Below, piece by piece: positions 31,288 to 39,023 of a stretch of DNA of 39,034 nucleotides. The translations under genes were made by a program, and so were the position numbers. The notes beneath the pieces are model-generated. The model was not told the DNA's origin. It worked only from the letters and a program-made list of their open reading frames with translations, and searched no databases. Numbering within the stretch: the stretch's first letter is position 1; each line of letters opens with the position of its first letter. Source of the stretch: a virus; the IMG/VR virus record IMGVR_UViG_3300017917_001537, positions 1-39,034 of that record. One strand, 5' to 3'.

Positions 31288-32584
31288 ACCAACATACGGT
31301 TCCCTGTTTGCAGGAGTAGGCGGTTTCGATTTAGGATTTGACTCTGCTGGTTGGGATTGTAAATTCCAAGTTGAATGGGATAAACATTGTCAAAGTGTCT
31401 TAAGAAGACATTGGGCTAATGTTCCTAAGTTTGAAGATGTAAGAGATGTAAAAGGCTCCGAGTTAACACCAGTGGATTTGATCTCGTTTGGTTCGCCATG
31501 TCAAGACTTATCTGTAGCTGGTAAGCGTTCCGGTCTTGATGGAGAAAGATCGGGATTATTTTTTGAAGCAATTAGAATAATTAAGGAGATGCGTGATGCA
31601 ACCAATGGACAATATCCAAAATGGGCAATCTGGGAAAATGTCGCAGGTGCCCTCACAAGTAATAAAGGGAATGACTTCGGGGAAGTCCTCAACCAAATGG
31701 CTAACATCGGGGCATTGGGAATTGAATGGCACATCTTGGATGCACAATGGTTCGGAGTCGCCCAGCGAAGAAGAAGAGTATTCGTCATCGCTAGTTGGGA
31801 TCCTTCAGCCGTTGCAAGAAGTGGAGGAAAAATACTATCTGTCCCAGAAGACAGCAGGGGGGATATTAAGAAGAGCAGAAAGAAAAGGAAACCTCCTACC
31901 AGAGCCTCTAAGAACGGCGTTGGTGAATCTATCTGGTACGGACAATCAGGACATGGAAAGTGGTCAGAAGGGGGAATAACCCTTGCTGCTAGTGATTATA
32001 AAAGACCAGAGAGAAACTTTATTCTTGAGCCTTTTGTAAAATCTAGAAGAGCGCAAAATACTCAAGATGACGAATCATGGGTAGACAATGCCGTAGCTCC
32101 AACACTTAATGCTTTTGATAATACCGGAGAAAGTCGTTCAACAGTGTTAATTGTTGATGGAACAAGAGTTAATGATGTTCGCATTTATGATGATGGAATA
32201 ATGCCAACTCTTAAACACAGAATGGGTACTGGTGGTGGACAAGTTCCTCTTATCGCTGAGGAAGTTGCTATCCCAATTCAAGGAACAATCATTGGTCGAT
32301 CAGATACAGCAGGACCACAAGGAAAAGGTTTTGGTGAAATTGGAGATCCTTCCTATACTTTGGATACGGTTTCACAGCATGGTGTGATGACACCAGAATT
32401 AATTTTAAGAAGATTAACACCATTGGAATGTGAAAGGTTAATGGGCTTCCCAGATGACCATACAAAGTTCACAGATGATGGTAAGATAATTGCAGATACA
32501 AATCGTTACAAAATGTGTGGCAATGCTATTGCTTCACCAGTCGCTCAATGGATAGGAAAGGAATTGAAGAAATGGCTGATATAA
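31280..32584 (+). CDS. DNA cytosine-5 methyltransferase (Dcm-type)
   Basis: A 434-residue protein with AAGGA upstream. It has every core motif: SLFAGVGGFDLGF (motif I), GSPCQDLSVAG with nucleophile Cys74 (IV), WENV at 118-121 (VI), QRRRRVFVIA (VIII), and YKMCGNAIASPVAQWI at the end (X). The roughly 200 residues between VIII and IX form the target recognition region, so the site cannot be predicted. No restriction endonuclease gene lies alongside, so it looks like an orphan methyltransferase, a usual phage way to resist host restriction. It overlaps the next gene by 13 bases. Confidence 0.92.
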   Translation: MNKPTYGSLFAGVGGFDLGFDSAGWDCKFQVEWDKHCQSVLRRHWANVPKFEDVRDVKGSELTPVDLISFGSPCQDLSVAGKRSGLDGERSGLFFEAIRIIKEMRDATNGQYPKWAIWENVAGALTSNKGNDFGEVLNQMANIGALGIEWHILDAQWFGVAQRRRRVFVIASWDPSAVARSGGKILSVPEDSRGDIKKSRKKRKPPTRASKNGVGESIWYGQSGHGKWSEGGITLAASDYKRPERNFILEPFVKSRRAQNTQDDESWVDNAVAPTLNAFDNTGESRSTVLIVDGTRVNDVRIYDDGIMPTLKHRMGTGGGQVPLIAEEVAIPIQGTIIGRSDTAGPQGKGFGEIGDPSYTLDTVSQHGVMTPELILRRLTPLECERLMGFPDDHTKFTDDGKIIADTNRYKMCGNAIASPVAQWIGKELKKWLI

Positions 32585-32892
32585 TCGTTGATGAAGAGTT
32601 CTTAGCATCACAAATGGGTGATCGTGCTAAGGAGTTTGTTGAGTGTATGAGAATCGTACAGGATATTATTGACAATCCGGATCATTATGTTGGAATGCAA
32701 GCAATTAAGTATGCAAATGTATTAGCAGCTTATAGAACGCAGATGATTGTTAAATCACAGGCTTTCAAGAGGCGCTCAACAATAATGAGTGAACAAGATA
32801 AACTTGTTAATGATATTTGGAAAACAATGTATGAGGCACTGACAGAGAATATCAATGCTCTTAAAATCTCAGGTAGAGGAATGTTTAGTTGA
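32572..32892 (+). CDS. Helical hypothetical protein upstream of nuclease
   Basis: A 106-residue all-helical, charged protein starting at ATG 32572, just inside the methyltransferase end, with GGAAAGGAA upstream. An upstream in-frame Met would overlap the methyltransferase more and is less likely. The core is VECMRIVQDIIDNPDHYVGMQAIKYANVLAAYRTQM-like in character. Its stop overlaps the nuclease's TTG start, so the two are coupled and may act together. The family was not recognised. Confidence 0.55.
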   Translation: MADIIVDEEFLASQMGDRAKEFVECMRIVQDIIDNPDHYVGMQAIKYANVLAAYRTQMIVKSQAFKRRSTIMSEQDKLVNDIWKTMYEALTENINALKISGRGMFS

Positions 32893-33608
32893 AATCCTTA
32901 AATGCTTTAAGAAAACCAAAAGAAGAGAAGATCTTAAAATCTCATGAGCAGATTACTGCTGAACTTTTGACAGCTATTGATCAAAACTTAGAAAAGAGAA
33001 ATACTCCTACAATTAAAAAAGTAGGTGGTTTCCATCCAAGTTATACAAATCAATGTCCTAGATACTGGCATTACATTTTTGAAGGTACAGAGGTAACAAC
33101 TTCATTTCAGCCTCAGACTTATCGTATCTTTGATAATGGTCATGCAGTGCATGAAAGGCTTTATAGTTATCTTAGAGAGATGGGTATTCTTGTTGCAGAA
33201 GAAATCCCGGTTACTTATGATGAACCGCCAATTGAGGGCACTGCTGATGGTATAATTGATTGGTACGGACATAAACTGATAGAATTAAAATCAATTAGTG
33301 CCGAAGGTTTTCATTACAGACAGTTGTATCAAAAGCCAAAGGATGACCATTACAGACAGGCTCAAATTTATATGCGCTGTCTTGATCTTCCAAGTGGATA
33401 TGTTATATACGAAAATAAAAATAATCAAGAATTACTCCCTATCTTTATTGAAAGGGATGAGGTCTTTATAGATAAGTTATTTAAGAAATACAATAAAATC
33501 TATGAAGACTTCAAACAAGGCAATATGCCGACTCAGCCTTACAAGAGAACATCTGCAAAGTGTGCGAATTGTGATTTGGCTGATAAATGCTGGTCAGAGG
33601 ATGTTTAG
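32889..33608 (+). CDS. Cas4/RecB-like PD-(D/E)XK nuclease with four-Cys cluster
   Basis: A 239-residue protein from a TTG start (TTGA overlap with the upstream stop; AGAGGA 8 bases before). The nuclease motifs are DNGHAVHE (82-89), GTADG with Asp120, IELKS with Glu132 and Lys134, and YRQAQIYM (about 155-162), the RecB-family order. Cys56 in QCPRYW and Cys225, Cys228 and Cys234 near the C-terminus give the four cysteines of a Cas4/AddB-type Fe-S cluster. Known relatives are 5'-3' ssDNA exonucleases, so it may trim DNA ends for the RecA-like recombinase. No CRISPR array or other cas gene is present. Confidence 0.85.
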   Translation: MKSLNALRKPKEEKILKSHEQITAELLTAIDQNLEKRNTPTIKKVGGFHPSYTNQCPRYWHYIFEGTEVTTSFQPQTYRIFDNGHAVHERLYSYLREMGILVAEEIPVTYDEPPIEGTADGIIDWYGHKLIELKSISAEGFHYRQLYQKPKDDHYRQAQIYMRCLDLPSGYVIYENKNNQELLPIFIERDEVFIDKLFKKYNKIYEDFKQGNMPTQPYKRTSAKCANCDLADKCWSEDV

Positions 33609-33909
33609 AGAAGAGAAAAGATTATGCGAAAATCCAGATTGTTGCAAAGAGTTTACCGCAAAAGTTTACAATGCCATATATTGCAGCGCAGAATGTAGAA
33701 GAGTAATTACTAATAAAAAATTATTAGATAAATACTACGAAAATAAAGCTAATAAAAGTAAGAAAAGAATTTGTAAAACAAATTCATGTGGAACTGTATT
33801 GTCAAAATATAATAAAGAAAATATATGTGAACAGTGCAAAAAAGAAAGATATATAAAAAGACTCGTTTCTTGGGGTTATGACGAAGAAAAGCTGAGAAAA
33901 GAGGTATAA
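33601..33909 (+). CDS. Double zinc-finger protein
   Basis: A 102-residue protein starting at ATG 33601, which overlaps the nuclease stop; upstream Met choices lie inside the nuclease gene. The first finger is Cys9-x4-Cys14-x3-F-x8-Y-Cys28-x3-Cys32-RR. The second has Cys58-x4-Cys63 and Cys76-x2-Cys79. The first has exactly the spacing of the finger at the phosphoesterase N-terminus, but with the full Cys set. The Lys-rich linker suggests nucleic-acid binding. The function is unknown. Confidence 0.65.
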   Translation: MFREEKRLCENPDCCKEFTAKVYNAIYCSAECRRVITNKKLLDKYYENKANKSKKRICKTNSCGTVLSKYNKENICEQCKKERYIKRLVSWGYDEEKLRKEV

Positions 33910-33910
33910 T
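33905..33910 (+). promoter_or_regulatory. Candidate leaderless promoter -10 box (TATAAT)
   Basis: TATAAT overlaps the TAA stop of the zinc-finger gene and ends 7 bases before GTG 33918. The gap (ATATCTT) has no Shine-Dalgarno site. AGAGG lies directly before the box, as it lies a few bases before the boxes at 18144 and 19295. This supports leaderless transcription of the RuvC-like gene from a GTG. Confidence 0.55.
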
Positions 33911-33917
33911 ATATCTT

Positions 33918-34493
33918 GTGAGTTTGAAGAATATTGTCAAAAAAGAAAAGTGGAATAGGGTTCTTGCTATTGATCCGGCATCTCATTCTTTAGCTTGGGC
34001 AATTCTTTCTTATGACAAGGATTTAATAGCAACTGGAAAGATTGATTTAACAAAAGAAAAGGAACAATCTCAAAAGTTTAATAAAATAAAAAAAGAACTT
34101 CTTGATGTTGTGAATACTCATTCTCCAGATGTTGCTGTAATTGAGCAATCTGTTTATATCCAGAACTTTCAGACAAGCCGGATTATATCTTATATTATTG
34201 GATTCACATGGGGGATTATTTCAGATCAATGTGATGCTATTGAAGATGTTAGCCCTTTAATGTGGAAGCCAGCAATTGGTTATAAAAATGTAACTAAAAA
34301 AGATTCTGAGTATCTGGCAAAAAATGGTAAAAAAGGCACTGTTCAGGCCAAGATGAAGAATGAAAGAAAAGAAAGAGTAAGAGAAATAATATCTGTTGCT
34401 TTTGGTAAAGATACACCTGGACTTGAAGATGATGATATAGTAGATGCAATAGGTATTGCCCTATGGTATTGGAAGGTTAAAGGAAATGGCTGA
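33918..34493 (+). CDS. RuvC-like Holliday junction resolvase
   Basis: A 191-residue RNase H-fold protein with GTG start. VLAIDPASHSLAWA places Asp19 as the first carboxylate, VAVIEQSVY gives Glu76 as the second, and DDDIVDAIGIALWYW gives Asp173/Asp176, matching RuvC. Length is close to E. coli RuvC (173). It would cut four-way or branched DNA made by recombination or replication, often before packaging. The start is set by the TATAAT 7 bases upstream. It overlaps the next gene by 8 bases. Confidence 0.8.
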   Translation: MSLKNIVKKEKWNRVLAIDPASHSLAWAILSYDKDLIATGKIDLTKEKEQSQKFNKIKKELLDVVNTHSPDVAVIEQSVYIQNFQTSRIISYIIGFTWGIISDQCDAIEDVSPLMWKPAIGYKNVTKKDSEYLAKNGKKGTVQAKMKNERKERVREIISVAFGKDTPGLEDDDIVDAIGIALWYWKVKGNG

Positions 34494-34782
34494 CGAACCA
34501 TATAAGCAAAAAGAATGGCTCTACGAACATTATGTCAAGAAGAGAATGAACTTGACTGATATTTGTAAGGTTTTGAAACAATCTTACAATGTTGAAGTGA
34601 CACCGCAGGCTGTTTATAACTGGTGTAAAAAATACGATCTTTTAAAGTTTAGAGGCAAGGGAAGAAACCTTGCTGCTACTGCTTTAAGAAGACCAAAATC
34701 CCCTTTACAACTTGAAGTTGAAAGAAGAAGAAGGGATGCTGCCAAGCTTAGAAGAAAGAAAAGGAAGGGACTTGGGCGATGA
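34486..34782 (+). CDS. Small basic helix-turn-helix protein
   Basis: A 98-residue protein starting at ATG 34486 with AAAGG upstream. Residues 8-55 form a helix-turn-helix: WLYEHYVKKRMNLTDICKVL then TPQAVYNWCKKYDL. The C-terminal 35 residues are strongly Arg/Lys-rich (RRRRDAAKLRRKKRKG). Such layout fits a DNA-binding adaptor. It could be a regulator or a terminase-associated DNA-binding factor; the 193-residue protein at 36585 is a better small-terminase candidate. It overlaps the next gene by 4 bases (ATGA). Confidence 0.6.
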   Translation: MADEPYKQKEWLYEHYVKKRMNLTDICKVLKQSYNVEVTPQAVYNWCKKYDLLKFRGKGRNLAATALRRPKSPLQLEVERRRRDAAKLRRKKRKGLGR

Positions 34783-35534
34783 AAAGAAGCGTAACTGCTA
34801 GAGACATATCCACATTTGCAAAGTTGGATATGGTTTACAATCAAATTAGAGTGATTGAAGCAAAACAGAATACAACACAATATAAGTGTCTTGGATCTGG
34901 TAAGTGCTGTCATATTGGTTTAGTTATCCCAATGACAGAATGTGCAAATATTGCATTTAAATTGAATCAGCAATACTACTTAGTAATGGAAGATAAAGGT
35001 CAAGATGAAGCTGATAAGTGGTTTAAAGGAATTGTTGACGCATTAACGGATGCTATGTATGACGAAACATGGCAACATGGTGGAGAGTCAAAAAGGCTTT
35101 GTGCCTTCTATAAGGGTGGTTGCACAATATATGGTTATAGACCAATGGTGTGTAGAACATTTGGAACAATTACATCAGTAGATAGTTATTGTCCAAGAAT
35201 TAGAAATGCAAATGGCGAGATTGATCATTTTACCGGGGAGCCAGTAAAGGCAATTATCAAGCAATACCAAGATTTGCTTGCAGAATATGCCAAAGACAAG
35301 CATGAAAATTATGATATGACTGTTTATATGCCTTTGGGTGTCCTTAGTTTCCTTCTTTCTACAGAAGAACTGCAAAAATTAGCAGACGACACAGACCCCA
35401 AGTTTTGGGTAGGAACATCTGGTTGGTTTAATTATCGTGTTCAATATACAAAGATGCATGGTTATTCTCTAGTTGAACTTAAAAAATCAGCAGAAGCTGC
35501 AGGAAAAATTTTAGCTTTTGATCCAGAAGAATAA
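34779..35534 (+). CDS. YkgJ-like Zn/Fe-chelating Cys-cluster protein
   Basis: A 251-residue protein whose start overlaps the upstream stop (ATGA). It shows the YkgJ/PF03692-type pattern: CLGSGKCC (Cys37, Cys43, Cys44), then LCAFYKGGCTIYGYRPMVCRTFG (Cys108, Cys115, Cys125). Members are thought to bind Fe-S or zinc and are annotated as metal-chelating; their biochemical role is poorly known. It is long for the family because of a helical C-terminal half with no recognised domain. The gene context (resolvase, glycosyltransferase) gives no clear link. Confidence 0.75.
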   Translation: MKRSVTARDISTFAKLDMVYNQIRVIEAKQNTTQYKCLGSGKCCHIGLVIPMTECANIAFKLNQQYYLVMEDKGQDEADKWFKGIVDALTDAMYDETWQHGGESKRLCAFYKGGCTIYGYRPMVCRTFGTITSVDSYCPRIRNANGEIDHFTGEPVKAIIKQYQDLLAEYAKDKHENYDMTVYMPLGVLSFLLSTEELQKLADDTDPKFWVGTSGWFNYRVQYTKMHGYSLVELKKSAEAAGKILAFDPEE

Positions 35535-35535
35535 T

Positions 35536-36621
35536 ATGTCCCCAAAGATTTTTTGGTCGGGGTATAACCCAACTCTTAAGAAAAATGAAGGCTATAAAAA
35601 CTCACAAGATGAGATAATCCTAGGTCTACAAAAATTAGGTCTTGATATTGAATCTAAATATACAATATCTGATGAAATAAGACCAATCCTTGATGCTGGT
35701 GTAAACATTGAATATGTGAAAGACCCAGAAGTTGATACTAATGCTGACATATTGATTAATAATAGATTACCAACTGAATACCGCTTGTGTAATGGTTACA
35801 ACATTGGATTTACTTATTGGGAAACTGAACAACTTCCCAAAATATGGGTTGAGAGAATGAACATGATGGATGAGATTTGGACTACATCCAAATGGGCAGA
35901 GGAAATGTTTATTAGATCCGGTGTCAAAGTCCCTGTTTATAGTTTTCGTTTAGGTGTTAATATAGACTTGTTCTTCCCTAAAAAGAGGGTTGCAAGAAAA
36001 CCATTTACTTTTATGAGTATTGGAGCTCCATCAACTAGAAAGAATAGTCAAATTGCTGTTAGTGCTTTTACAAAGTTATTTGGGCATGATGAGAATTACC
36101 GACTTTTATATAAGTGTATTGGAGAGCCAGACGCTCGGCTCCATCCTAATTCTCCTTTGAGAGCCTCCATTTATAATCATTCGAGAATAGATGTAGTGGA
36201 AAAGGATTTGCCTATTGATGAGTTGTCTGATTTGTACGATTCTGTCGATTGCGTTCTCTACCCTACAAGCGGTGAAGGTTGGGGCCTTATGCCGTATCAA
36301 TCAATCGCTAAAGGTATTCCGACAATATGCACTAATGCAACATCATGTACAGAATTTGCAGAATGGTCAGTTCCATTAAGTTTTAAATATAGTCAGTATA
36401 ATATGTCTGGTATATATTCTGATGCTGGAGTTTGGGCTGAACCAGATTTTGATGATTTATGTGATAAAATGTTATATGTTGTTAACAATTATGAAGATGT
36501 TGCAACACATACATATAATAATGCTGTAAATAATTTCCCTATTATGGGTTGGGATTACGCGGCGAAAGGGTACTACGATAGGATATGTCAAATATTGAAA
36601 AATCTGAAAATAAAACTTTAA
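35536..36621 (+). CDS. GT4-like glycosyltransferase
   Basis: A 361-residue protein starting at ATG 35536, one base after the previous stop; a TTG at 35518 is a weaker option. It shows GT-B features: an N-terminal half with TYWETEQLPKIW and WTTSKWAEEMF, RLGVNIDLFFP, a sugar-nucleotide-binding half with SIGAPSTRKN, and a C-terminal donor motif, VLYPTSGEGWGLMPYQSIAKGIP (the ExxxxxxxE-like region around GEGWG). No signal peptide or membrane span is seen. It may glycosylate phage DNA, a virion protein or a host component; the substrate is unknown. It overlaps the small terminase gene by 37 bases. Confidence 0.8.
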   Translation: MSPKIFWSGYNPTLKKNEGYKNSQDEIILGLQKLGLDIESKYTISDEIRPILDAGVNIEYVKDPEVDTNADILINNRLPTEYRLCNGYNIGFTYWETEQLPKIWVERMNMMDEIWTTSKWAEEMFIRSGVKVPVYSFRLGVNIDLFFPKKRVARKPFTFMSIGAPSTRKNSQIAVSAFTKLFGHDENYRLLYKCIGEPDARLHPNSPLRASIYNHSRIDVVEKDLPIDELSDLYDSVDCVLYPTSGEGWGLMPYQSIAKGIPTICTNATSCTEFAEWSVPLSFKYSQYNMSGIYSDAGVWAEPDFDDLCDKMLYVVNNYEDVATHTYNNAVNNFPIMGWDYAAKGYYDRICQILKNLKIKL

Positions 36622-37166
36622 TAGAAAAATTAAAAGATGTTGAGGATGTTGGTACTCTTCATGTAAAGGGTTATTCAATGCATGAGATTGCATCGTTAAT
36701 GGCAATGAAAACAAACGATGTAAAGATATATATTGAGGAATATAAGAAGATTCTAAACAAGCAGGTTGAAGAGGATCCCTATTTCTTAGAAAGAGTGCAA
36801 TTTAACACCATTAAGGCTCTTCAGGAGTTTGATCAATTAAGCAAGGAAGCTTGGGAAACAATAAATATTGCAACCGATCACGGAATGGTGCCAGCAAGAA
36901 TCCAAGCAATTAAATTGGCCGGAGAACTTGCAACCAAGAAAGCCCAGTTGCACAAGCTTTTGGGTGTAAACACTTCCGATGGAGAATACATCCAAAGAAT
37001 GCAGAAGGCAGAAAATGTTAACCAGATCCTTTCTAGAGTTTTGCGAGATGTTATTTCAAAGCACCCGGAAATTGCTGACGCTGTAAGAAGAGAACTGGCA
37101 GTAGCTTTTGAGATTATGGAGAAGGAAGAGGCGATTGATGTTGAATCTGAAGAGGTTGAGTCATAA
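36585..37166 (+). CDS. Probable small terminase subunit
   Basis: A 193-residue protein just before the large terminase, the usual place for a small subunit. Residues 27-53 form a helix-turn-helix-like segment (VKGYSMHEIASLMAMKTNDVKIYIEEY). Residues 60-150 are long helices of coiled-coil type, as in the oligomerisation core, and the tail is acidic. GGCGAAAGGG lies about 14 bases before the ATG, so the ribosome site is weak and coupling to the glycosyltransferase gene is likely. It would bind the packaging site and stimulate the large subunit. Confidence 0.6.
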   Translation: MSNIEKSENKTLIEKLKDVEDVGTLHVKGYSMHEIASLMAMKTNDVKIYIEEYKKILNKQVEEDPYFLERVQFNTIKALQEFDQLSKEAWETINIATDHGMVPARIQAIKLAGELATKKAQLHKLLGVNTSDGEYIQRMQKAENVNQILSRVLRDVISKHPEIADAVRRELAVAFEIMEKEEAIDVESEEVES

Positions 37167-37251
37167 TTTGAGAATTTGTTTTTTGTCCTTACCTCATCAT
37201 AAGATGAGAATGCAAAAATCGACCTTACCTCATAATTTGAGAATGCAAAAA
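37161..37251 (+). repeat. Direct and inverted repeats between the terminase genes
   Basis: CCTTACCTCAT starts at 37187 and again at 37223, 36 bases apart, each followed by a TGAGAATGCAAAAA segment. A third partial copy, TCATAATTTGAGAAT, occurs at 37161-37175 across the small-terminase stop and recurs at 37230-37244. Copy 1 holds CTCATC-ATAA-GATGAG, a perfect 6-bp stem. Copy 2 has lost three bases in the centre but keeps CTCA/TGAG pairing. The 114-base gap holds no gene. Possible roles are an operator or a terminase recognition (pac/cos) site. Confidence 0.7.
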
Positions 37252-37264
37252 CCGGGCATACGGT
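37237..37264 (+). promoter_or_regulatory. Possible promoter for the large terminase gene
   Basis: TTGAGA (37237-37242) and TACGGT (37259-37264) are separated by 16 bases, a plausible -35/-10 pair of the TAnnnT type. AGGAG at 37269 and ATG 37281 follow, so this transcript would carry a Shine-Dalgarno site. The -35 lies inside the second repeat unit, so a protein bound there could regulate it. The match is modest. Confidence 0.35.
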
Positions 37265-37280
37265 ATTAGGAGAATAAAAA

Positions 37281-39023
37281 ATGACAGACTTTATGGGAAT
37301 GAATCTTCGATTTGAAGATTTTGATAATTTATTAAATCAAGACGAACTTGTAGAAGTACCAGTTCCTATTGAAGTATTTGTAACTGATAAAAAATATTTA
37401 GGTTTACCAAATCTATCACCAATTCAATTGGAAATAGTCAGGCATAGCACCCAAATCTTGAAAGAGCATACACTAAAAAAGATCATGGGGGAGGAAGAAG
37501 GCGCAGAATATTATAAAAAATATACCGATAACGAAGTTATTTGCATGTTAGGTAAAGGTTCTGGTAAAGACCACTGTGCAAGAATCTCGATTGCATATAC
37601 AGCTTACTTATTGCATTGTTTGAAAGATCCATTAAGTTATTTCGGTAAAGCAAATGGAGTTTATATTGACCTTCTTAACTTGGCTGTTAACGCACAGCAA
37701 GCACAAAGAGTTTTCTTTGAGCCTTTGAAGAATCTTTTGCTTAGTTCTCCTTACTTTAACCAAGTTGGTTTTGAACCGAGAGTTTCAGAAATCTTTTTCT
37801 TTAGTAGACCAGTAAGATGTTTCTCCGGTCACTCAGAAAGTGAAGGTTGGGAAGGTTATGAAGTATTAACAATTATCCTTGACGAAATTGCTGCCTTTAA
37901 AACTGACGCTGAGGTTAAGGGAGACACTAGATCAAAAGGTTCTGCATCAGCGATTTATAACATGAGTAAGTTATCTGTTATGTCTCGTTTCCCAGAAGTC
38001 GGTAAAGTTATTCTTTTGTCATTCCCTCGTTACAAGGGTGACTTTATTCAGCAGAGATTTTTTAGTTCCAGAGAAAAGGAAGAACCAAAAACTTGGTCAA
38101 TTAAAGCTGCTACTTGGGAAGTTAACCCAACCATAAAAAGAGAGCAATTAGAATCGGAATACATTAGAAATCCAATTGAAGCAAGAGCGAGATTTGAATG
38201 TGAACCACCAAATATGGAAGACGCTTATTTTAGAGATCCAGATTTAGTCAGAAAATCTTTTATGTATGGAGAGAATCCATTAGATGAAGATGGAATATAC
38301 AAGCCTTGGTTTAATAATCAAGATGGTCATAGAAGATTTATTCATGTTGACCTTGGATTAAAGAGAGACAGATCTGCTTTATGTATGTCTCATTGTTCAG
38401 GATTTAAAGAATTAAAAACATCAATGGGAGTTGAAACATTGCCGGTGATTAATGTTGACTTAATTCATTCTTGGGAAGCTCAGCCGGGAGCTGAAATTAA
38501 CTTTGCATCTGTTAGACAAATGATTGTTGAACTATGTAGAAAGTTTGATGTTGCAAAAGTAACTTTTGACCGTTGGCAATCTATCGAGATGATCCAAAGT
38601 TTAAGATCGTTGGGTATTAATGCAGATTTTCATAGCGTTAAGAAAACGGATTACGACACATTAACTGGTGCAATTTATGATACTCGTTTGCGTGGATATT
38701 GGAATGAACTTCTTGTTGAAGAAGAACTTTTGAAATTAAGATTGTTTTCAAACAATAAGATTGATCACCCAAACTCTGGAAGTAAAGACTTAGCTGATGC
38801 TTTGGCCGGTTCTGTTTATCAAAGTGTTCAACATATGGCTTTTGAGGCTGAGGTTGATATTGAGATTATTGGAACCGACTTTAAACAATTTGAAGATATG
38901 GATGAAGACAGCGATTATGGAACTGTCAAAGTGTATAATCCAGATATGGAACAATTTGTTCCTGGATATTCAAAATATGAATTATCAACAGAGAATGGAG
39001 AAAAATGGCTAGAAAACCTATAA
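37281..39023 (+). CDS. Large terminase subunit (packaging ATPase/nuclease)
   Basis: A 580-residue protein with AGGAG 7 bases before ATG. The ATPase has Walker A GKGSGKD (91-97) and Walker B LTIILDE with Asp201-Glu202. The C-terminal nuclease has the RNase-H-like acidic residues HVDLGLKRD (Asp357), VTFDRW (Asp430) and SKDLADAL (Asp503, Asp506). It pumps genomic DNA into the prohead and cuts the concatemer. Length and motif order are normal. It overlaps the next start by 19 bases. Confidence 0.9.
   Translation: MTDFMGMNLRFEDFDNLLNQDELVEVPVPIEVFVTDKKYLGLPNLSPIQLEIVRHSTQILKEHTLKKIMGEEEGAEYYKKYTDNEVICMLGKGSGKDHCARISIAYTAYLLHCLKDPLSYFGKANGVYIDLLNLAVNAQQAQRVFFEPLKNLLLSSPYFNQVGFEPRVSEIFFFSRPVRCFSGHSESEGWEGYEVLTIILDEIAAFKTDAEVKGDTRSKGSASAIYNMSKLSVMSRFPEVGKVILLSFPRYKGDFIQQRFFSSREKEEPKTWSIKAATWEVNPTIKREQLESEYIRNPIEARARFECEPPNMEDAYFRDPDLVRKSFMYGENPLDEDGIYKPWFNNQDGHRRFIHVDLGLKRDRSALCMSHCSGFKELKTSMGVETLPVINVDLIHSWEAQPGAEINFASVRQMIVELCRKFDVAKVTFDRWQSIEMIQSLRSLGINADFHSVKKTDYDTLTGAIYDTRLRGYWNELLVEEELLKLRLFSNNKIDHPNSGSKDLADALAGSVYQSVQHMAFEAEVDIEIIGTDFKQFEDMDEDSDYGTVKVYNPDMEQFVPGYSKYELSTENGEKWLENL

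Noticed and set aside
32889-33608. A CRISPR adaptation role for the Cas4-like nuclease
   Set aside because: No other cas genes or repeats are present in the window, and such nucleases are common in phage recombination modules.
37176-37184. Terminator at the T-rich run after the small terminase gene
   Set aside because: The T run has no stable GC-rich stem directly upstream; the repeat hairpins lie downstream of it.
37187-37251. CRISPR array
   Set aside because: Only two full units and one partial unit are present. They are adjacent with no spacers of uniform length, and there is no cas1/cas2; the Cas4-like gene is a phage nuclease of wider distribution.
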